A stretch of 64,000 nt of DNA from Georgfuchsia sp049276455. GTDB lineage: Bacteria > Pseudomonadota > Gammaproteobacteria > Burkholderiales > Rhodocyclaceae. Position 1 is the stretch's first letter. Every line of letters starts with the position of its first letter. Below the pieces are notes generated by a model. That model was given only the letters and a program-made list of their open reading frames with translations, did not search any database and was not told the origin of the DNA. The position numbers and the translations under genes were made by a program. The stretch spans positions 38,585-102,584 of the forward strand of contig JBASWL010000227.1 of assembly GCA_049276455.1 (NCBI GenBank), in the 5' to 3' direction. Shown piece after piece: positions 9,028-18,314 of this stretch.

Positions 9028-10413
9028 TCAAGGTTGCAATTGTTGCAATCGTTCGCTAGCCCTGGATTGGTCGAAACTTCCCGGACGGTTTTTGGCTGCC
9101 GCAATAGCTTGTGCATAATAGTTTGATGCCAGTTTTGGCTGCCGTAGTTGGTCAAGACTGATAGCCAGATTGAACAGATAGTCAGGGTTACCCTGGTCAG
9201 CTGCCATGGCCTTGAAATAGGCCTGTTGTGCTTCCGGCCAGCGCTTCGCCGCCGCGTACAGATTGCCCAGGCCGAAGTTCAATGGCGCGGAATCCGGCTG
9301 AGTTGAGAGCGCCTGCCGCAGACGCATCTCGGCCTCGGCCGGGTTCATTTGTGTGCGCAGATCAATCAGGCCGGCCAGTGCATACGCGTTGTGCGGATCA
9401 GCCTCTAGCAGGCGCAGATAGTATTCAGCGGCCTGATCGGGCTTGCCCGCATGCTGCGCAATGGCAGCCAGACCGGACAGGGCGTCGATATTGCGTGGGT
9501 CATTGCCGAGCGCCTGTTGATAAGCGGTTTTGGCGGCGATCATGTCGCCTCGTTTCAAGGCGCTGTATCCGTTCTCAAGGGCTGGGTCGATTTGTGGTGT
9601 GGCAGCCTTTTTTGTCTGGAACAACTTTTTCGCAGGAGCTTCCAGCTGGGGGCTTTCCAATTTAGCCTCTACGGTATTGATGCGGCTGTTATCCGGTGAC
9701 TCGGATGGAGTCTCCAGGCCCGGGATCACTGGTTCGCTGGCCGCAGGAGCTGGTGTTGCCGCGATAGGAATGCTGGGCGCGGGAGGGGGGCGGTTGATAT
9801 TAAGGCTGGCGTTTGCCAGGAGACCGGATTTCGGTTGCAACTCATACCAGAAATACCCGCCAGCACAGGCCATGAGCAGAATCGCGGCAATACCGCCAAC
9901 GATGGCAACCGTATTGCGTGAAGCGGGCGGCTGTTTGGTCTCGAAGAGATTCTGGATGGCCTCCTGGGTTAAGGTGTCGTCCGTAACGCTTTTCGTGGGT
10001 GCCGACTCGGCAGGCGGCCGCCTAATCTGCCGGTTATGCTTTCGCCGTTCATGGACAATGCCAATTTCCTGCATGGAGAACTGGTCGGTGACAGGCGTGG
10101 CTGCCAGATTCGACAATGGATCGTTCTGTTGCTTCGAGCCTTCTTCCGGCATAGCCGAAAAGTCACCATCGAGCAATTCCAGAGATTCCATCAGAGAGGA
10201 TGCCTTGGCACCCGTTTGCAGGGGCTTTTCCTCAGGAGGAACCTCTGGCGGAGGAACAACGGGCAATGCCGACTCGAAATCAATTGACTCGGACGCCGTA
10301 TTCCCGGCGAGCTCGGTAGGGGCAGGAAACTCTACGGCTGGCGATGCGGTTTCAGCCTCTGACTTGCGTTTGGCAAGCTCGGCTTTCTTCAACGCATCCA
10401 TTAGAAGGCTCAA
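9028..10413 (-). CDS. TPR-repeat pilus biogenesis protein (MshN-like)
   Basis: A 461-residue protein. It begins MSLLMDALKKAELAKRK, a typical opening of MshN/GspB-like proteins. A membrane helix sits near residues 169-190 (IVGGIAAILLMACAGGYFW), followed by a Pro/Ala-rich linker. The C-terminal half has at least four tetratricopeptide repeats (about residues 285-455). The TPR part is therefore periplasmic and could help secretin assembly or pilin handling. The start ATG overlaps the stop of mshL (ATGA). Confidence 0.82.
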   Translation of the reverse strand: MSLLMDALKKAELAKRKSEAETASPAVEFPAPTELAGNTASESIDFESALPVVPPPEVPPEEKPLQTGAKASSLMESLELLDGDFSAMPEEGSKQQNDPLSNLAATPVTDQFSMQEIGIVHERRKHNRQIRRPPAESAPTKSVTDDTLTQEAIQNLFETKQPPASRNTVAIVGGIAAILLMACAGGYFWYELQPKSGLLANASLNINRPPPAPSIPIAATPAPAASEPVIPGLETPSESPDNSRINTVEAKLESPQLEAPAKKLFQTKKAATPQIDPALENGYSALKRGDMIAAKTAYQQALGNDPRNIDALSGLAAIAQHAGKPDQAAEYYLRLLEADPHNAYALAGLIDLRTQMNPAEAEMRLRQALSTQPDSAPLNFGLGNLYAAAKRWPEAQQAYFKAMAADQGNPDYLFNLAISLDQLRQPKLASNYYAQAIAAAKNRPGSFDQSRASERLQQLQP

Positions 10414-12173
10414 TGACTTGCCCCCTGAGGATTGTTGTCGAATGTGGGTTCAAATTGCCTTGCGTGCGCCGGCGCGGCATTGAAGTCAGCAGCGGGCAGA
10501 TAACTTCTCAGTTCGCCGTAATCTCCCGTAATGCTGGGGTTTTCCACAACCACGGGGCGCAGAAATACCACCAACTCGGATTTACTGGTCGCGTTATCTC
10601 TCTTGGTAAATAGCTCGCCCCAGAATGGAATGCTCCCGGCACCGGGAATTTTGCCAGTTTGATAGTTGCTGCTTTCCTGCATCAACCCCCCGAGGACGGC
10701 GATTTCACCATTACTCAAACGCATGACTGATTCGATTTCCCGTGTCTGGATTTGCGGTACCCTGTTCTGAATCGTTACCAAATCGGGATTGGGATCAGTA
10801 GTGAAACCGGAAATACTCGATATTGAAGGGCGCACATTCAGAATGATCGAATGATCGGCGCCGATTTGAGGCGTGACCGACATGACGAGGCCAACGGACA
10901 CCGTTTGTGCTGTGGTTGTGAAGGACTTTTGCGCCGCCCCCGTGCTTCCCGAGGTGACATCCGACTTGACGTTAAAGTAAACGAAATTGTCCACAACCTT
11001 CAGTACAGCCGTCTGATTATTTAAAACAGAAAGCTTCGGGCTGGAGAGTACCTTTACTGTCCCAAAGTTGTTTAGCAACTGGACGGTGAGATCCAGATTC
11101 AGGGGATTGGAGTTGTCGGTTCGACCCAGGGTGAATGGAACGATGGAACTGGTGCCGGTACTGAGCGAGGGAGTCTTGATGCTGAAGCCGCTACCATCAG
11201 CCCTGACTCTTGACCAATCAATGCCCTGCTTGTAGCCGTCGCTGAGGTCGACCTGGAGGATGGTCGCCTCGATCATCACTTGGCGGCGCGCACTGTTCAT
11301 CACGCTGTCGAGGAACTCGACGATTTTTTCATGCTGGCGCGAGGTGGCACGTACTGTAATGACTCCGGCTTCTGCATTGGCAATTACCGAGGCGGCTTCG
11401 CGGAAGGTGGTGCGGTGAATCGTCTTGGCGCCGCTTTGTCTGGGGTTTGCGGAAGCCGGTTTGCCGTTGTCTGCGAGTTGGGTATTTGCCGTAGCCTCGT
11501 CCTGCTGTTCGATAACGGTATCGCTGGAACCTCCAGGCAGTATTTTGTCGGTCTCGCGCAGAATGTCTTTGAGATTCTTTTCCAGGGTTTCCCAGAAATG
11601 ATTCTGCGACGTGTTGTCGACTTTTGTCGTAGAGCTATTGCCACCCGAACTGGAGCCCACACCCGTTCCCGAACTGACCTGCGAGTTGACCGAAGTGCTG
11701 ACCGAGGTGTCCCTCGCCATGTTGACGTAGTCGACTGTGTAGGTGCGCAGGTAAGGCGTGTCGGGGGTGACGATCAGGTTCGGGCCATCGAGTTCCCAGC
11801 GCATGTCGACCTGTTTTGAAATGCGTGTCAGCAGCTGTTGCAGGGTCTGGTCAATGGCATTCAGCGTTACGGTGCCGTTAATGCCGGGGTGAACGTCAAC
11901 ATTCAATTTTGCATCTCGCGCCAAGGCGAACAATAGTTCTTGCGCTGAGACGTTCTGTACCACGACGCTGTAGGTTTCGGCCTTGGGCACAGCCTTGGGA
12001 GGCGGTAGCGCCATGCTGCTCTGTACCGGTTGCGGAATAGCCGTATCGGCCACGGAGGATCTGATGTCGGATTGCTGCAGGTGACCACTTGCGGGCGCTT
12101 GCACTGGAACATGAGTACAGGCGGTCAGCAGCAGGGATGCCAGCAGCGTTATTTTTTGGTTACGATCGAGCAC
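10410..12173 (-). CDS. mshL: MSHA-type secretin lipoprotein MshL
   Basis: An outer-membrane secretin of 587 residues. A lipoprotein signal ends in LLTAC (Cys19), followed by an STN/secretin N-terminal domain (about residues 75-170), a Ser/Gly-rich insert and an N-domain. The C-terminal secretin core contains VTPQIGADHSIILNVRPS and the secretin signature region VPQIQTREIESVMRLSNGE. The GTG at 12173-12171 is chosen because a GGGGGA Shine-Dalgarno lies six bases upstream and the signal peptide then has normal length; an ATG at 12212 has no such site. It forms the outer-membrane pore for the pilus. Confidence 0.88.
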   Translation of the reverse strand: MLDRNQKITLLASLLLTACTHVPVQAPASGHLQQSDIRSSVADTAIPQPVQSSMALPPPKAVPKAETYSVVVQNVSAQELLFALARDAKLNVDVHPGINGTVTLNAIDQTLQQLLTRISKQVDMRWELDGPNLIVTPDTPYLRTYTVDYVNMARDTSVSTSVNSQVSSGTGVGSSSGGNSSTTKVDNTSQNHFWETLEKNLKDILRETDKILPGGSSDTVIEQQDEATANTQLADNGKPASANPRQSGAKTIHRTTFREAASVIANAEAGVITVRATSRQHEKIVEFLDSVMNSARRQVMIEATILQVDLSDGYKQGIDWSRVRADGSGFSIKTPSLSTGTSSIVPFTLGRTDNSNPLNLDLTVQLLNNFGTVKVLSSPKLSVLNNQTAVLKVVDNFVYFNVKSDVTSGSTGAAQKSFTTTAQTVSVGLVMSVTPQIGADHSIILNVRPSISSISGFTTDPNPDLVTIQNRVPQIQTREIESVMRLSNGEIAVLGGLMQESSNYQTGKIPGAGSIPFWGELFTKRDNATSKSELVVFLRPVVVENPSITGDYGELRSYLPAADFNAAPAHARQFEPTFDNNPQGASH

Positions 12174-12317
12174 GCGCGATCCCCCGTTGAAAGATGCAAA
12201 CGACGGCATCATAACAGTTAAATGTTGTATGCAACTCAGAGACTTGAGCCAGGAAATGCCGGCATATCCCCGTCTTTTCCTGTTATCAGTCTATCTCCCA
12301 AACTCGTCGACATTTAA

Positions 12318-12449
12318 GGAAGTACTGAATAAGTCTGTCATCGCGAGCCCTGAAAGGGCGTGGCGATCCACAAGCTGCTGATTTTAAGAAAAGGCTGGAT
12401 TGCTTCGCTACACTCGCAATGACGGAATCGCACTTAATCAGTGTTTCTT
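12318..12449. repeat. MITE-like palindromic element between mshM and mshL
   Basis: A 132-base non-coding element. The outer ends, 12318-12334 and the complement of 12432-12449, match at about 13 of 17 positions. Inside them are a second inverted pair, GTCATCGCGAG near 12337 and CTCGCAATGAC near 12413. Related short text recurs at 24539-24576 (GTCATTGCGAGGAGGCGTAG...GCAATCC). It encodes no protein. Its right end overlaps the stop codon of mshM, so the insertion may have supplied that stop. Long imperfect palindromes with related ends fit a miniature inverted-repeat element; no target duplication was confirmed. Confidence 0.65.
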
Positions 12450-13873
12450 TAGCGCAGCCGCCTTACCTGGCGCGGATAGGGATGTGCAACCCTTACCCAC
12501 GTAGGTAGTTTTTTCGCGGCAGCGGCGGCGGCGGCATGATTGTCGTAATCGCCGATAATCACGCCGTAGCGCATCTTGCCGCTCAAGTCGGAGCGGTAGG
12601 CGTGTATGGCGCCGATATCTACTGTTTTGCTCAAGCGCCGCAGGTAGTCTTCTACCCTGTCGGCCTTGTCAGTGTCTGCGGTATACAGTTGCAGGAACCA
12701 GCGCTCATCGGATGCGGTGGCCAGCCAGGTCCGGCCCTGATCCAGCGCTTGCTCGGTCAGGGAGGAGGATTTATTGGGTGCTGGCGTGGCTTCAGTGTTG
12801 CGTGGGGCAGGGGCAGCTTTGGGAGCGACTGAGGTGGTTGAGGCAACCGCTTCCACAGCGGGCTCTATAGAAGGGGGAGTGGCGGTTACAGGTGGGGTGA
12901 CAGAAACTGGTGGGGTTGCAGGCGCTGGTGCAACTTTTGCCGGAGCGGCAGCCGACGCTGCGAAGTTGAAGTAAGCCGTCAATCCAATCGCAATGGCGAC
13001 CACACCAATTGCCAGCGCCGTTACCAGCACTCGCTTCCGTGATGGGCGTTGGCCAGTCGTGGCAGTACTGAAGTCGCAGTCGCGGATGGCGGCGCGGACT
13101 TCCTTTGCGCTGATCTGGTGTGTCCCGCCGGCAAAGGCAGCCAGCAGGGACTTGTCGGCAAGAATATTGACTCGCCGTGTGAGGCCCCTTGAAGCATCGT
13201 GAACCAGCCTGGTAGCCGCGGGGCTGAAGATATTGGGGCCTTTGTAGCCCGCTGCACGCATACGGAACTCCATGTATTCGGCGACATCATTGCGTACCAG
13301 TGGTTCGAGCACGAAATTGTGCGTGATCCGCTCCTTCAGTTGGCGCATATCGGCGCGCGCCAATATGTCGTTCAACTCGGGTTGCCCGAACAGCACCAGT
13401 TGCAGCAGTTTGTTGCGGTTGGATTCAAGATTGGACAGCAGGCGAATTTCTTCCAGCGTTTCCATCGGCATGGCATGGGCTTCGTCGATGAGAACCACGA
13501 CCCTTTTGCCTTCCGCATAAAGACCGATCAGGTGTATGTGCAATGCCTTCAGAATCGCGCTGGGGCGCCCGTTTTCGGGGAGTGCGAATGCCAGTTCATC
13601 GGCAATGGCATAGAGGATGTCATCACGCGAAAGAGAAGGGTTGCTCAGGTAAACAATGGCAACCTGCTTGGGCATGCGCTCCATCAATACGCGGCAAAGC
13701 ATGGTTTTACCGCTGCCGACCTCGCCGCTGATCTTGATGATGCCTTCCTCGTGAATTGCGGCGTAAAGCAAGGCCTCCAGCGTGGCGCCACGCTTGGCTC
13801 CGGAAAAGAAAAATTCCGTATGCGGCGTTATGCGGAACGGCGATTCGTTCAGGCCGAAATGTTCAAGGTACAT
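12449..13873 (-). CDS. mshM: MshM/ExeA-type AAA ATPase with C-terminal SPOR domain
   Basis: A 474-residue protein. It starts MYLEHFGLNESPFRITP, the characteristic opening of ExeA/GspA/MshM ATPases. Walker A is GEVGSGKTML (about residues 45-54) and Walker B VVVLIDEAHAM (about 123-133). A membrane helix follows near 285-305, then a Pro/Ala/Thr-rich linker. The tail (WFLQLYTADTDKADRVEDYL...) looks like a SPOR peptidoglycan-binding domain. The ATG at 13873 is one base after the stop of the regulator gene; longer frames overlap that gene and are rejected. It probably couples ATP use to insertion of the secretin through the cell wall. Confidence 0.87.
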   Translation of the reverse strand: MYLEHFGLNESPFRITPHTEFFFSGAKRGATLEALLYAAIHEEGIIKISGEVGSGKTMLCRVLMERMPKQVAIVYLSNPSLSRDDILYAIADELAFALPENGRPSAILKALHIHLIGLYAEGKRVVVLIDEAHAMPMETLEEIRLLSNLESNRNKLLQLVLFGQPELNDILARADMRQLKERITHNFVLEPLVRNDVAEYMEFRMRAAGYKGPNIFSPAATRLVHDASRGLTRRVNILADKSLLAAFAGGTHQISAKEVRAAIRDCDFSTATTGQRPSRKRVLVTALAIGVVAIAIGLTAYFNFAASAAAPAKVAPAPATPPVSVTPPVTATPPSIEPAVEAVASTTSVAPKAAPAPRNTEATPAPNKSSSLTEQALDQGRTWLATASDERWFLQLYTADTDKADRVEDYLRRLSKTVDIGAIHAYRSDLSGKMRYGVIIGDYDNHAAAAAAAKKLPTWVRVAHPYPRQVRRLR

Positions 13874-13874
13874 G

Positions 13875-15344
13875 CTATTGATTGCCCAAAGAGTTGCGAG
13901 ACAAGGCTTCCATGCGGTTGTACAAGGTGGTTCTGTTAAGGCCGAGCAGACGGGCTGCGTGGCTGATATTGCCATGCGTGATGCGTTGCGCCGCCTCGAT
14001 ATAGGCCTGTTCACAGCGTCTTAACGAGGCATCAAGGTTGAAGTTTGGATTTTCCTGTATTTCCCGACTCAGGGCCGAAACGAGATCCGAGTAACTTGGC
14101 GGCGGCGCTGATAAACCAGAAGACGGCCCCTCCAGAGTGTCAAATTCTGCCGCCAGTTCCTCGGCACTGACGACACTGCCGGCATGCCTGGCAGTGAGAC
14201 GGATCACGATGTTGCGCAATTCGCGTACGTTGCCAGGAAAGGAATACAACAACCACTGCTGTTCGGCTTCTTCTGACAGATGGAATGAGGCTGTGGCGTC
14301 TTCAGGCGCGTAGAGGTCACGGAAATGGTCGAGCAGGGTCAGGCGGTCTCGGCCCATCTCGCGCAATGGTGGGACGTTCAATGTGAACACGGAGAGCCGA
14401 TGGTAAAGATCGGGCCGGAAACGGCCTTCTCTCAATTCACGGCGCAGATCGCGATTGGTTGCCGCAATCACGCGAGCGCGGCTTATTCGCGTCTGGGTTT
14501 CGCCGACGCGTTGGAATTCACCGTTTTCGAGTACGCGCAACAGCTTGGATTGCAGTTCCAGCGGTAGTTCGCCAATTTCGTCGAGAAACAGGGTGCCGTC
14601 GGCTGCGTCCTCAAAGTAGCCTGACTTGGCGATGGTAGCGCCGGTGAAGGCCCCGCGGGCGTAGCCGAAAAGGGTGGGTTCCACCAGGGTCGGCGCAATG
14701 GCGGCGCAGTTCAACGCAAAGTATGGTTTTCCGTGCCGCGCTGAAAAATCGTGCAGGCAGGTCGCAACGATTTCTTTGCCACTGCCGGATTCGCCCTCGA
14801 TGAGTACCGGGAAGGGGGATTCGGAGAATTGCCGAATTTGTGTACGCAGCCTCTGCACTGGCAAGCTTTCGCCGATCAGGGCGCACTTGGTCCTGGCTTC
14901 TGTCTTGCCGCGATGCTCCGAATCGCTGAACGAAAGGGCATTGAGCAATAGACGCTTGATTAACGCAGGATTTGCCGGCTTGGCGATAAATTCTGTTGCA
15001 CCGATGGCGCGTGCGTGACGTGCGTTGGTTTCGTCGTTCTGGCCTGATAGAACAATGATTTTCATGTCAGGCGCGTGCGCGAGCAGATCACCGATCAAGG
15101 CAAAGCCTTCTTCAGGCCGGTGCGGGCGCGGTGGCAGGCCCAAGTCAACCAGAGCCAGAGATGGGGGGATGGGTAGATCGCGTAATTGCGCGATACAGGC
15201 TGCGCGCGAAGCAGAGGCAAACACGTCGAATTCGGCCGCCAGAAAAAAACTGAGCGTCTCGACGATCAAGGGATCGTCATCAACGATCAACAGACCGGGC
15301 TTGTGCGATGTGGCGGACAGAGGCGGGCTCATCGCAGTCATCAT
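13875..15344 (-). CDS. Sigma-54-dependent response regulator heading the pilus operon
   Basis: A 489-residue NtrC-family protein. The receiver domain (about residues 15-135) has phospho-acceptor Asp67 in LALVDLGL and acidic residues VDDD near 21-24. The AAA+ domain has Walker A GESGSGKE and the GAFTGA loop that contacts sigma-54. A Fis-type helix-turn-helix lies at the C-terminus (GNISHAARLLGLNRTTLYNRM). All parts needed for activation are present. It is the first gene of the minus-strand cluster, one base before mshM, so it may control the pilus genes. No partner histidine kinase is nearby. ATGs at 15344, 15341 and 15332 are alternative starts. Confidence 0.92.
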   Translation of the reverse strand: MMTAMSPPLSATSHKPGLLIVDDDPLIVETLSFFLAAEFDVFASASRAACIAQLRDLPIPPSLALVDLGLPPRPHRPEEGFALIGDLLAHAPDMKIIVLSGQNDETNARHARAIGATEFIAKPANPALIKRLLLNALSFSDSEHRGKTEARTKCALIGESLPVQRLRTQIRQFSESPFPVLIEGESGSGKEIVATCLHDFSARHGKPYFALNCAAIAPTLVEPTLFGYARGAFTGATIAKSGYFEDAADGTLFLDEIGELPLELQSKLLRVLENGEFQRVGETQTRISRARVIAATNRDLRRELREGRFRPDLYHRLSVFTLNVPPLREMGRDRLTLLDHFRDLYAPEDATASFHLSEEAEQQWLLYSFPGNVRELRNIVIRLTARHAGSVVSAEELAAEFDTLEGPSSGLSAPPPSYSDLVSALSREIQENPNFNLDASLRRCEQAYIEAAQRITHGNISHAARLLGLNRTTLYNRMEALSRNSLGNQ

Positions 15345-15402
15345 AACGCAAGCAGACTGGACTGTCTGTTAGAATCCAGCGACTTTTTTTCAGCTTAATC
15401 TT

Positions 15403-16218
15403 GTGATTGCAGAACCTCTGGTCAAATTGACCAACGTAAATTTCGCCTATGACAGGCAGCCTGTGCTGACCGGCATCAACATGACGATTCCGCGTGGCAA
15501 GGTTGTCGCCATCATGGGCATCAGCGGTGGTGGCAAGACTACGACATTGCGCCTGATCGGTGGCCAGCTCAAGGCGACGTCTGGTGAAGTGGTGGTGGCA
15601 GGCCAGCGCGTTGACCAGCTTGATGACGATGGCCTGTATGCCATGCGCCGCCGCATGGGGATGCTGTTTCAGTTTGGCGCATTGTTTACCGATTTGTCCG
15701 TCTACGACAATGTTGCATTCCAGATGCGTGAGCATACCGATCTGCCCGAATCCCTGATTCACGATCTGGTGATGATGAAACTCAACGCCGTCGGTCTCGC
15801 CGGGGCGAAGGACATGATGCCATCCGAGCTTTCCGGCGGCATGGCGCGCCGCGCTGCACTGGCCCGCGCCATCGCGCTTGACCCCATGCTGATCATGTAC
15901 GACGAACCCTTTGCCGGGCTTGACCCGATTTCGCTGGCGGTGGTCGGGAAGTTGATTCGTACCCTGAACGATGCACTGGGGGCGAGTTCCATCATTGTCA
16001 CCCACGACATTCAGGAATCGCTGAAGATCGTGGACTACATCTACTTTGTGTCGGAAGGCAAGATTGTCGCCGAAGGTACGGCCGATGACATTCGCCAGTC
16101 GGACAAACCCTATGTGCATCAGTTCGTCTGGGGCGAAGTTGATGGCCCGGTGCCGTTCCAGTACCCTGCTCCGCCCTATGCGCAGGATATGTTGCGGGAA
16201 GCAGCCCGTGCTCAATAA
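15403..16218 (+). CDS. mlaF: MlaF, ATPase of the phospholipid transport ABC system
   Basis: A 271-residue ABC ATPase. Walker A is GISGGGKTTT (about residues 38-47), signature LSGGMARR, and Walker B MYDEPFAGLD. The short form AVVGKLIRTLND and the match to neighbouring mlaE/D/A/C/B genes identify it as the Mla (YrbF) ATPase. It starts with GTG at 15403 and overlaps mlaE by 11 bases. It hydrolyses ATP on the cytoplasmic side to drive lipid movement between inner and outer membrane through MlaE and MlaD. A divergent promoter region of 58 bases separates it from the pilus regulator. Confidence 0.95.
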   Translation: MIAEPLVKLTNVNFAYDRQPVLTGINMTIPRGKVVAIMGISGGGKTTTLRLIGGQLKATSGEVVVAGQRVDQLDDDGLYAMRRRMGMLFQFGALFTDLSVYDNVAFQMREHTDLPESLIHDLVMMKLNAVGLAGAKDMMPSELSGGMARRAALARAIALDPMLIMYDEPFAGLDPISLAVVGKLIRTLNDALGASSIIVTHDIQESLKIVDYIYFVSEGKIVAEGTADDIRQSDKPYVHQFVWGEVDGPVPFQYPAPPYAQDMLREAARAQ

Positions 16219-17002
16219 AATTTCAAGCTTGCTGGTCTTCCTTGGGCATTCGGTGACCAGCCGGCTCTGGCGCCTGGGCTTTGCCGCCCGTTTTTTCCTT
16301 GCGACACTGCTTTATTCGGGGACTGCACTGCGCCGGTTTCAACTGACCATTCGGGAAATCTACTTCGCCGGTGTGCAGTCGATGGTCATCATTTTGGTCT
16401 CGGGCTTGTTCGTTGGCATGGTGCTCGGCTTGCAGGGCTACGAAACCTTGCAGCGCTTCGGTTCCGCATCGGCACTGGGTACGCTGGTGGCCCTGACGCT
16501 GGTGCGTGAGTTGGGTCCTGTGGTCGCCGCGCTGTTGTTTGCGAGCCGGGCAGGGTCTGCCATCACCGCCGAGATCGGCTTGATGAAAGCGACCGAACAG
16601 CTGTCGGCGATGGAAATGATGGCGGTCAATCCGATCGCCCGCGTCGTTGCGCCACGTTTCTGGGCCGGCGTGATTTCCATGCCGCTGCTCGCTGCGATGT
16701 TCTCGGCGATGGGGATTTTCGGCGGTTACCTGATTGGCGTGCAGCACATTGGCGTCGATGCAGGCACTTTCTGGTCGCAGATGCAGGCTTCTGTCGATGT
16801 GCGCGAGGACGTCGTCAATGGCATCATCAAGAGCGGCGTGTTCGGCGTCATCGTCACCTGGATTGCCGTGTTCGAGGGCTATGATTGCGAACCCACAGCT
16901 GAAGGGGTTTCCGGCGCGACGACGCGCACTGTTGTTACTTCTTCTTTGGCAATCCTCGCCGCCGATTTTGTTCTTACCGCATTCATGTTCAGGGGTGGTT
17001 AA
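16208..17002 (+). CDS. mlaE: MlaE, permease of the phospholipid transport ABC system
   Basis: A 264-residue membrane protein of the MlaE family. Around five membrane helices are visible, with the conserved phrases MVIILVSGLFVGMVLGLQ and ELGPVVAALLFASRAGSA. The GTG at 16208, inside the end of mlaF, is preferred: the frame can extend to 16046, but that part overlaps mlaF and has no family character. It forms the membrane channel partner of MlaF, and the next gene, mlaD, starts directly after its stop. Confidence 0.93.
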   Translation: MLNKISSLLVFLGHSVTSRLWRLGFAARFFLATLLYSGTALRRFQLTIREIYFAGVQSMVIILVSGLFVGMVLGLQGYETLQRFGSASALGTLVALTLVRELGPVVAALLFASRAGSAITAEIGLMKATEQLSAMEMMAVNPIARVVAPRFWAGVISMPLLAAMFSAMGIFGGYLIGVQHIGVDAGTFWSQMQASVDVREDVVNGIIKSGVFGVIVTWIAVFEGYDCEPTAEGVSGATTRTVVTSSLAILAADFVLTAFMFRGG

Positions 17003-17476
17003 ATGAACCGTACTACGCTCGATCTTTGGGTTGGTTTTTTTGTGGCAGCGGGCATTGTCGCTGCGGGTTTTCTCTCGCTCAAGGTGGGTACCATCGATAC
17101 CCTCAGCGCCGGTGCGACCTATCAACTGAAGGCCAAGTTTGATAACATCGGCGGGCTCAAGGCGCGCGCGCCGGTCAAGAGTGCCGGTGTGGTGGTTGGT
17201 CGAGTTACCGGCATACGCTTTGACACGCAGGATTATGTGGCGGTGGTATCGATGGAAATAGATGACCGCTACAAGTTTCCGCGCGACACTTTCGCGACCA
17301 TCAATACCTCGGGTTTGCTGGGTGAGCAGTATATTGGCTTCGATGTTGGTGGCGATATGGATATGCTGAAGCCGGGTGATACGATCAAGAAAACTCAATC
17401 AGCCGTCGTGCTGGAAAAGCTGATTGGCCAGTTCATGTTCAACAAGGCATCCGAAGGTACTGGTACAGCGAAGTAA
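17003..17476 (+). CDS. mlaD: MlaD, MCE-domain lipid-binding protein
   Basis: A 157-residue protein. One N-terminal membrane helix (about residues 8-27) is followed by a single MCE domain with the family phrase FDNIGGLKARAPVKSAGVVVGRV. The end of the domain (INTSGLLGEQYIGFDVGG) is present, and the length is normal for MlaD. It is anchored in the inner membrane and holds phospholipid in the periplasm as a hexamer in known systems. The ATG is directly after the mlaE stop. Confidence 0.95.
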   Translation: MNRTTLDLWVGFFVAAGIVAAGFLSLKVGTIDTLSAGATYQLKAKFDNIGGLKARAPVKSAGVVVGRVTGIRFDTQDYVAVVSMEIDDRYKFPRDTFATINTSGLLGEQYIGFDVGGDMDMLKPGDTIKKTQSAVVLEKLIGQFMFNKASEGTGTAK

Positions 17477-17497
17477 CGCAGCAAGAAAGGGAAAACC

Positions 17498-18223
17498 GTG
17501 AGGCATGCACCAGGAATAAGTCGGTTTATTGGATTTTGTGCATTGATTACCGCAGCTTCCCTGTTGGGAGGATGCGCCACGGCCGGCAACCCCAAGGATC
17601 CGATCGAGGGTTTCAACCGCACCATATTCGCCATCAACGACGGAGTAGACAAAGCTGTTCTTAAGCCGGTTGCCAAGGGCTACGATGCAGTCATGCCGGT
17701 TCCTGCCAAGACGGGCGTTTCCAATTTCTTCGGCAACATCGCAGACCTGTTCATTGGCGTGAACAACCTGCTGCAAGGCAAGGTAGGCGAAGCAGCAAGT
17801 GATGGTAGCCGGGTGCTGGTGAATTCCACCATTGGGCTACTTGGTTTTTTCGACTTCGCATCTGACTTCGGCCTCGAAAAACACGATGAAGATTTCGGTC
17901 AGACTTTCGGCCGCTGGGGTGCCGGGACCGGCGCCTATGTCGTTGTGCCTTTCTTTGGGCCACGCGATGTGCGCGATGCGGCCGGTTTGGCGCTGGATGT
18001 CTATGCCGACCCGGTGGGCGGCATGCACAATGTGGCAGCGCGCAACACCCTGCTCGTGACGCGGGTTATCAGTGATCGCACCGCCTTTTTGCCGGCTGAA
18101 AAAGTGATCGAGGAAGCTGCACTCGACAAATATTCGTATATCCGTGATGCCTATCTGCAACACCGCCGCGGCCAAGTTTATGACGGTAGTCCACCACGTG
18201 AATACATGGATTACCTGAATTAG
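17498..18223 (+). CDS. mlaA: MlaA (VacJ) outer-membrane lipoprotein
   Basis: A 241-residue protein with a lipoprotein signal ending LLGGC (Cys about residue 26). The MlaA core follows, with DPIEGFNRTIFAINDGVDK and FGRWGAGTGAYVVVPFFGPRDVRDA, the family hallmarks. GTG at 17498 is the start because the signal peptide is then complete. MlaA is the outer-membrane component that removes phospholipid from the outer leaflet and passes it to MlaC. Its place between mlaD and mlaC inside the operon is usual for betaproteobacteria. Confidence 0.94.
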   Translation: MRHAPGISRFIGFCALITAASLLGGCATAGNPKDPIEGFNRTIFAINDGVDKAVLKPVAKGYDAVMPVPAKTGVSNFFGNIADLFIGVNNLLQGKVGEAASDGSRVLVNSTIGLLGFFDFASDFGLEKHDEDFGQTFGRWGAGTGAYVVVPFFGPRDVRDAAGLALDVYADPVGGMHNVAARNTLLVTRVISDRTAFLPAEKVIEEAALDKYSYIRDAYLQHRRGQVYDGSPPREYMDYLN

Positions 18224-18314
18224 GCGTTGTACGTTTCAGACAAATACGAAATTTATACGGAACCAATCCATTGTGGGCGATGTCCATGTGACATCACGAA
18301 CGGAGATAAATAAC

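Noticed and set aside
16223..17398. Long minus-strand open frame over mlaE and mlaD
   Set aside because: Shadow of the two clear mla genes; His/Arg-rich text typical of antisense frames.
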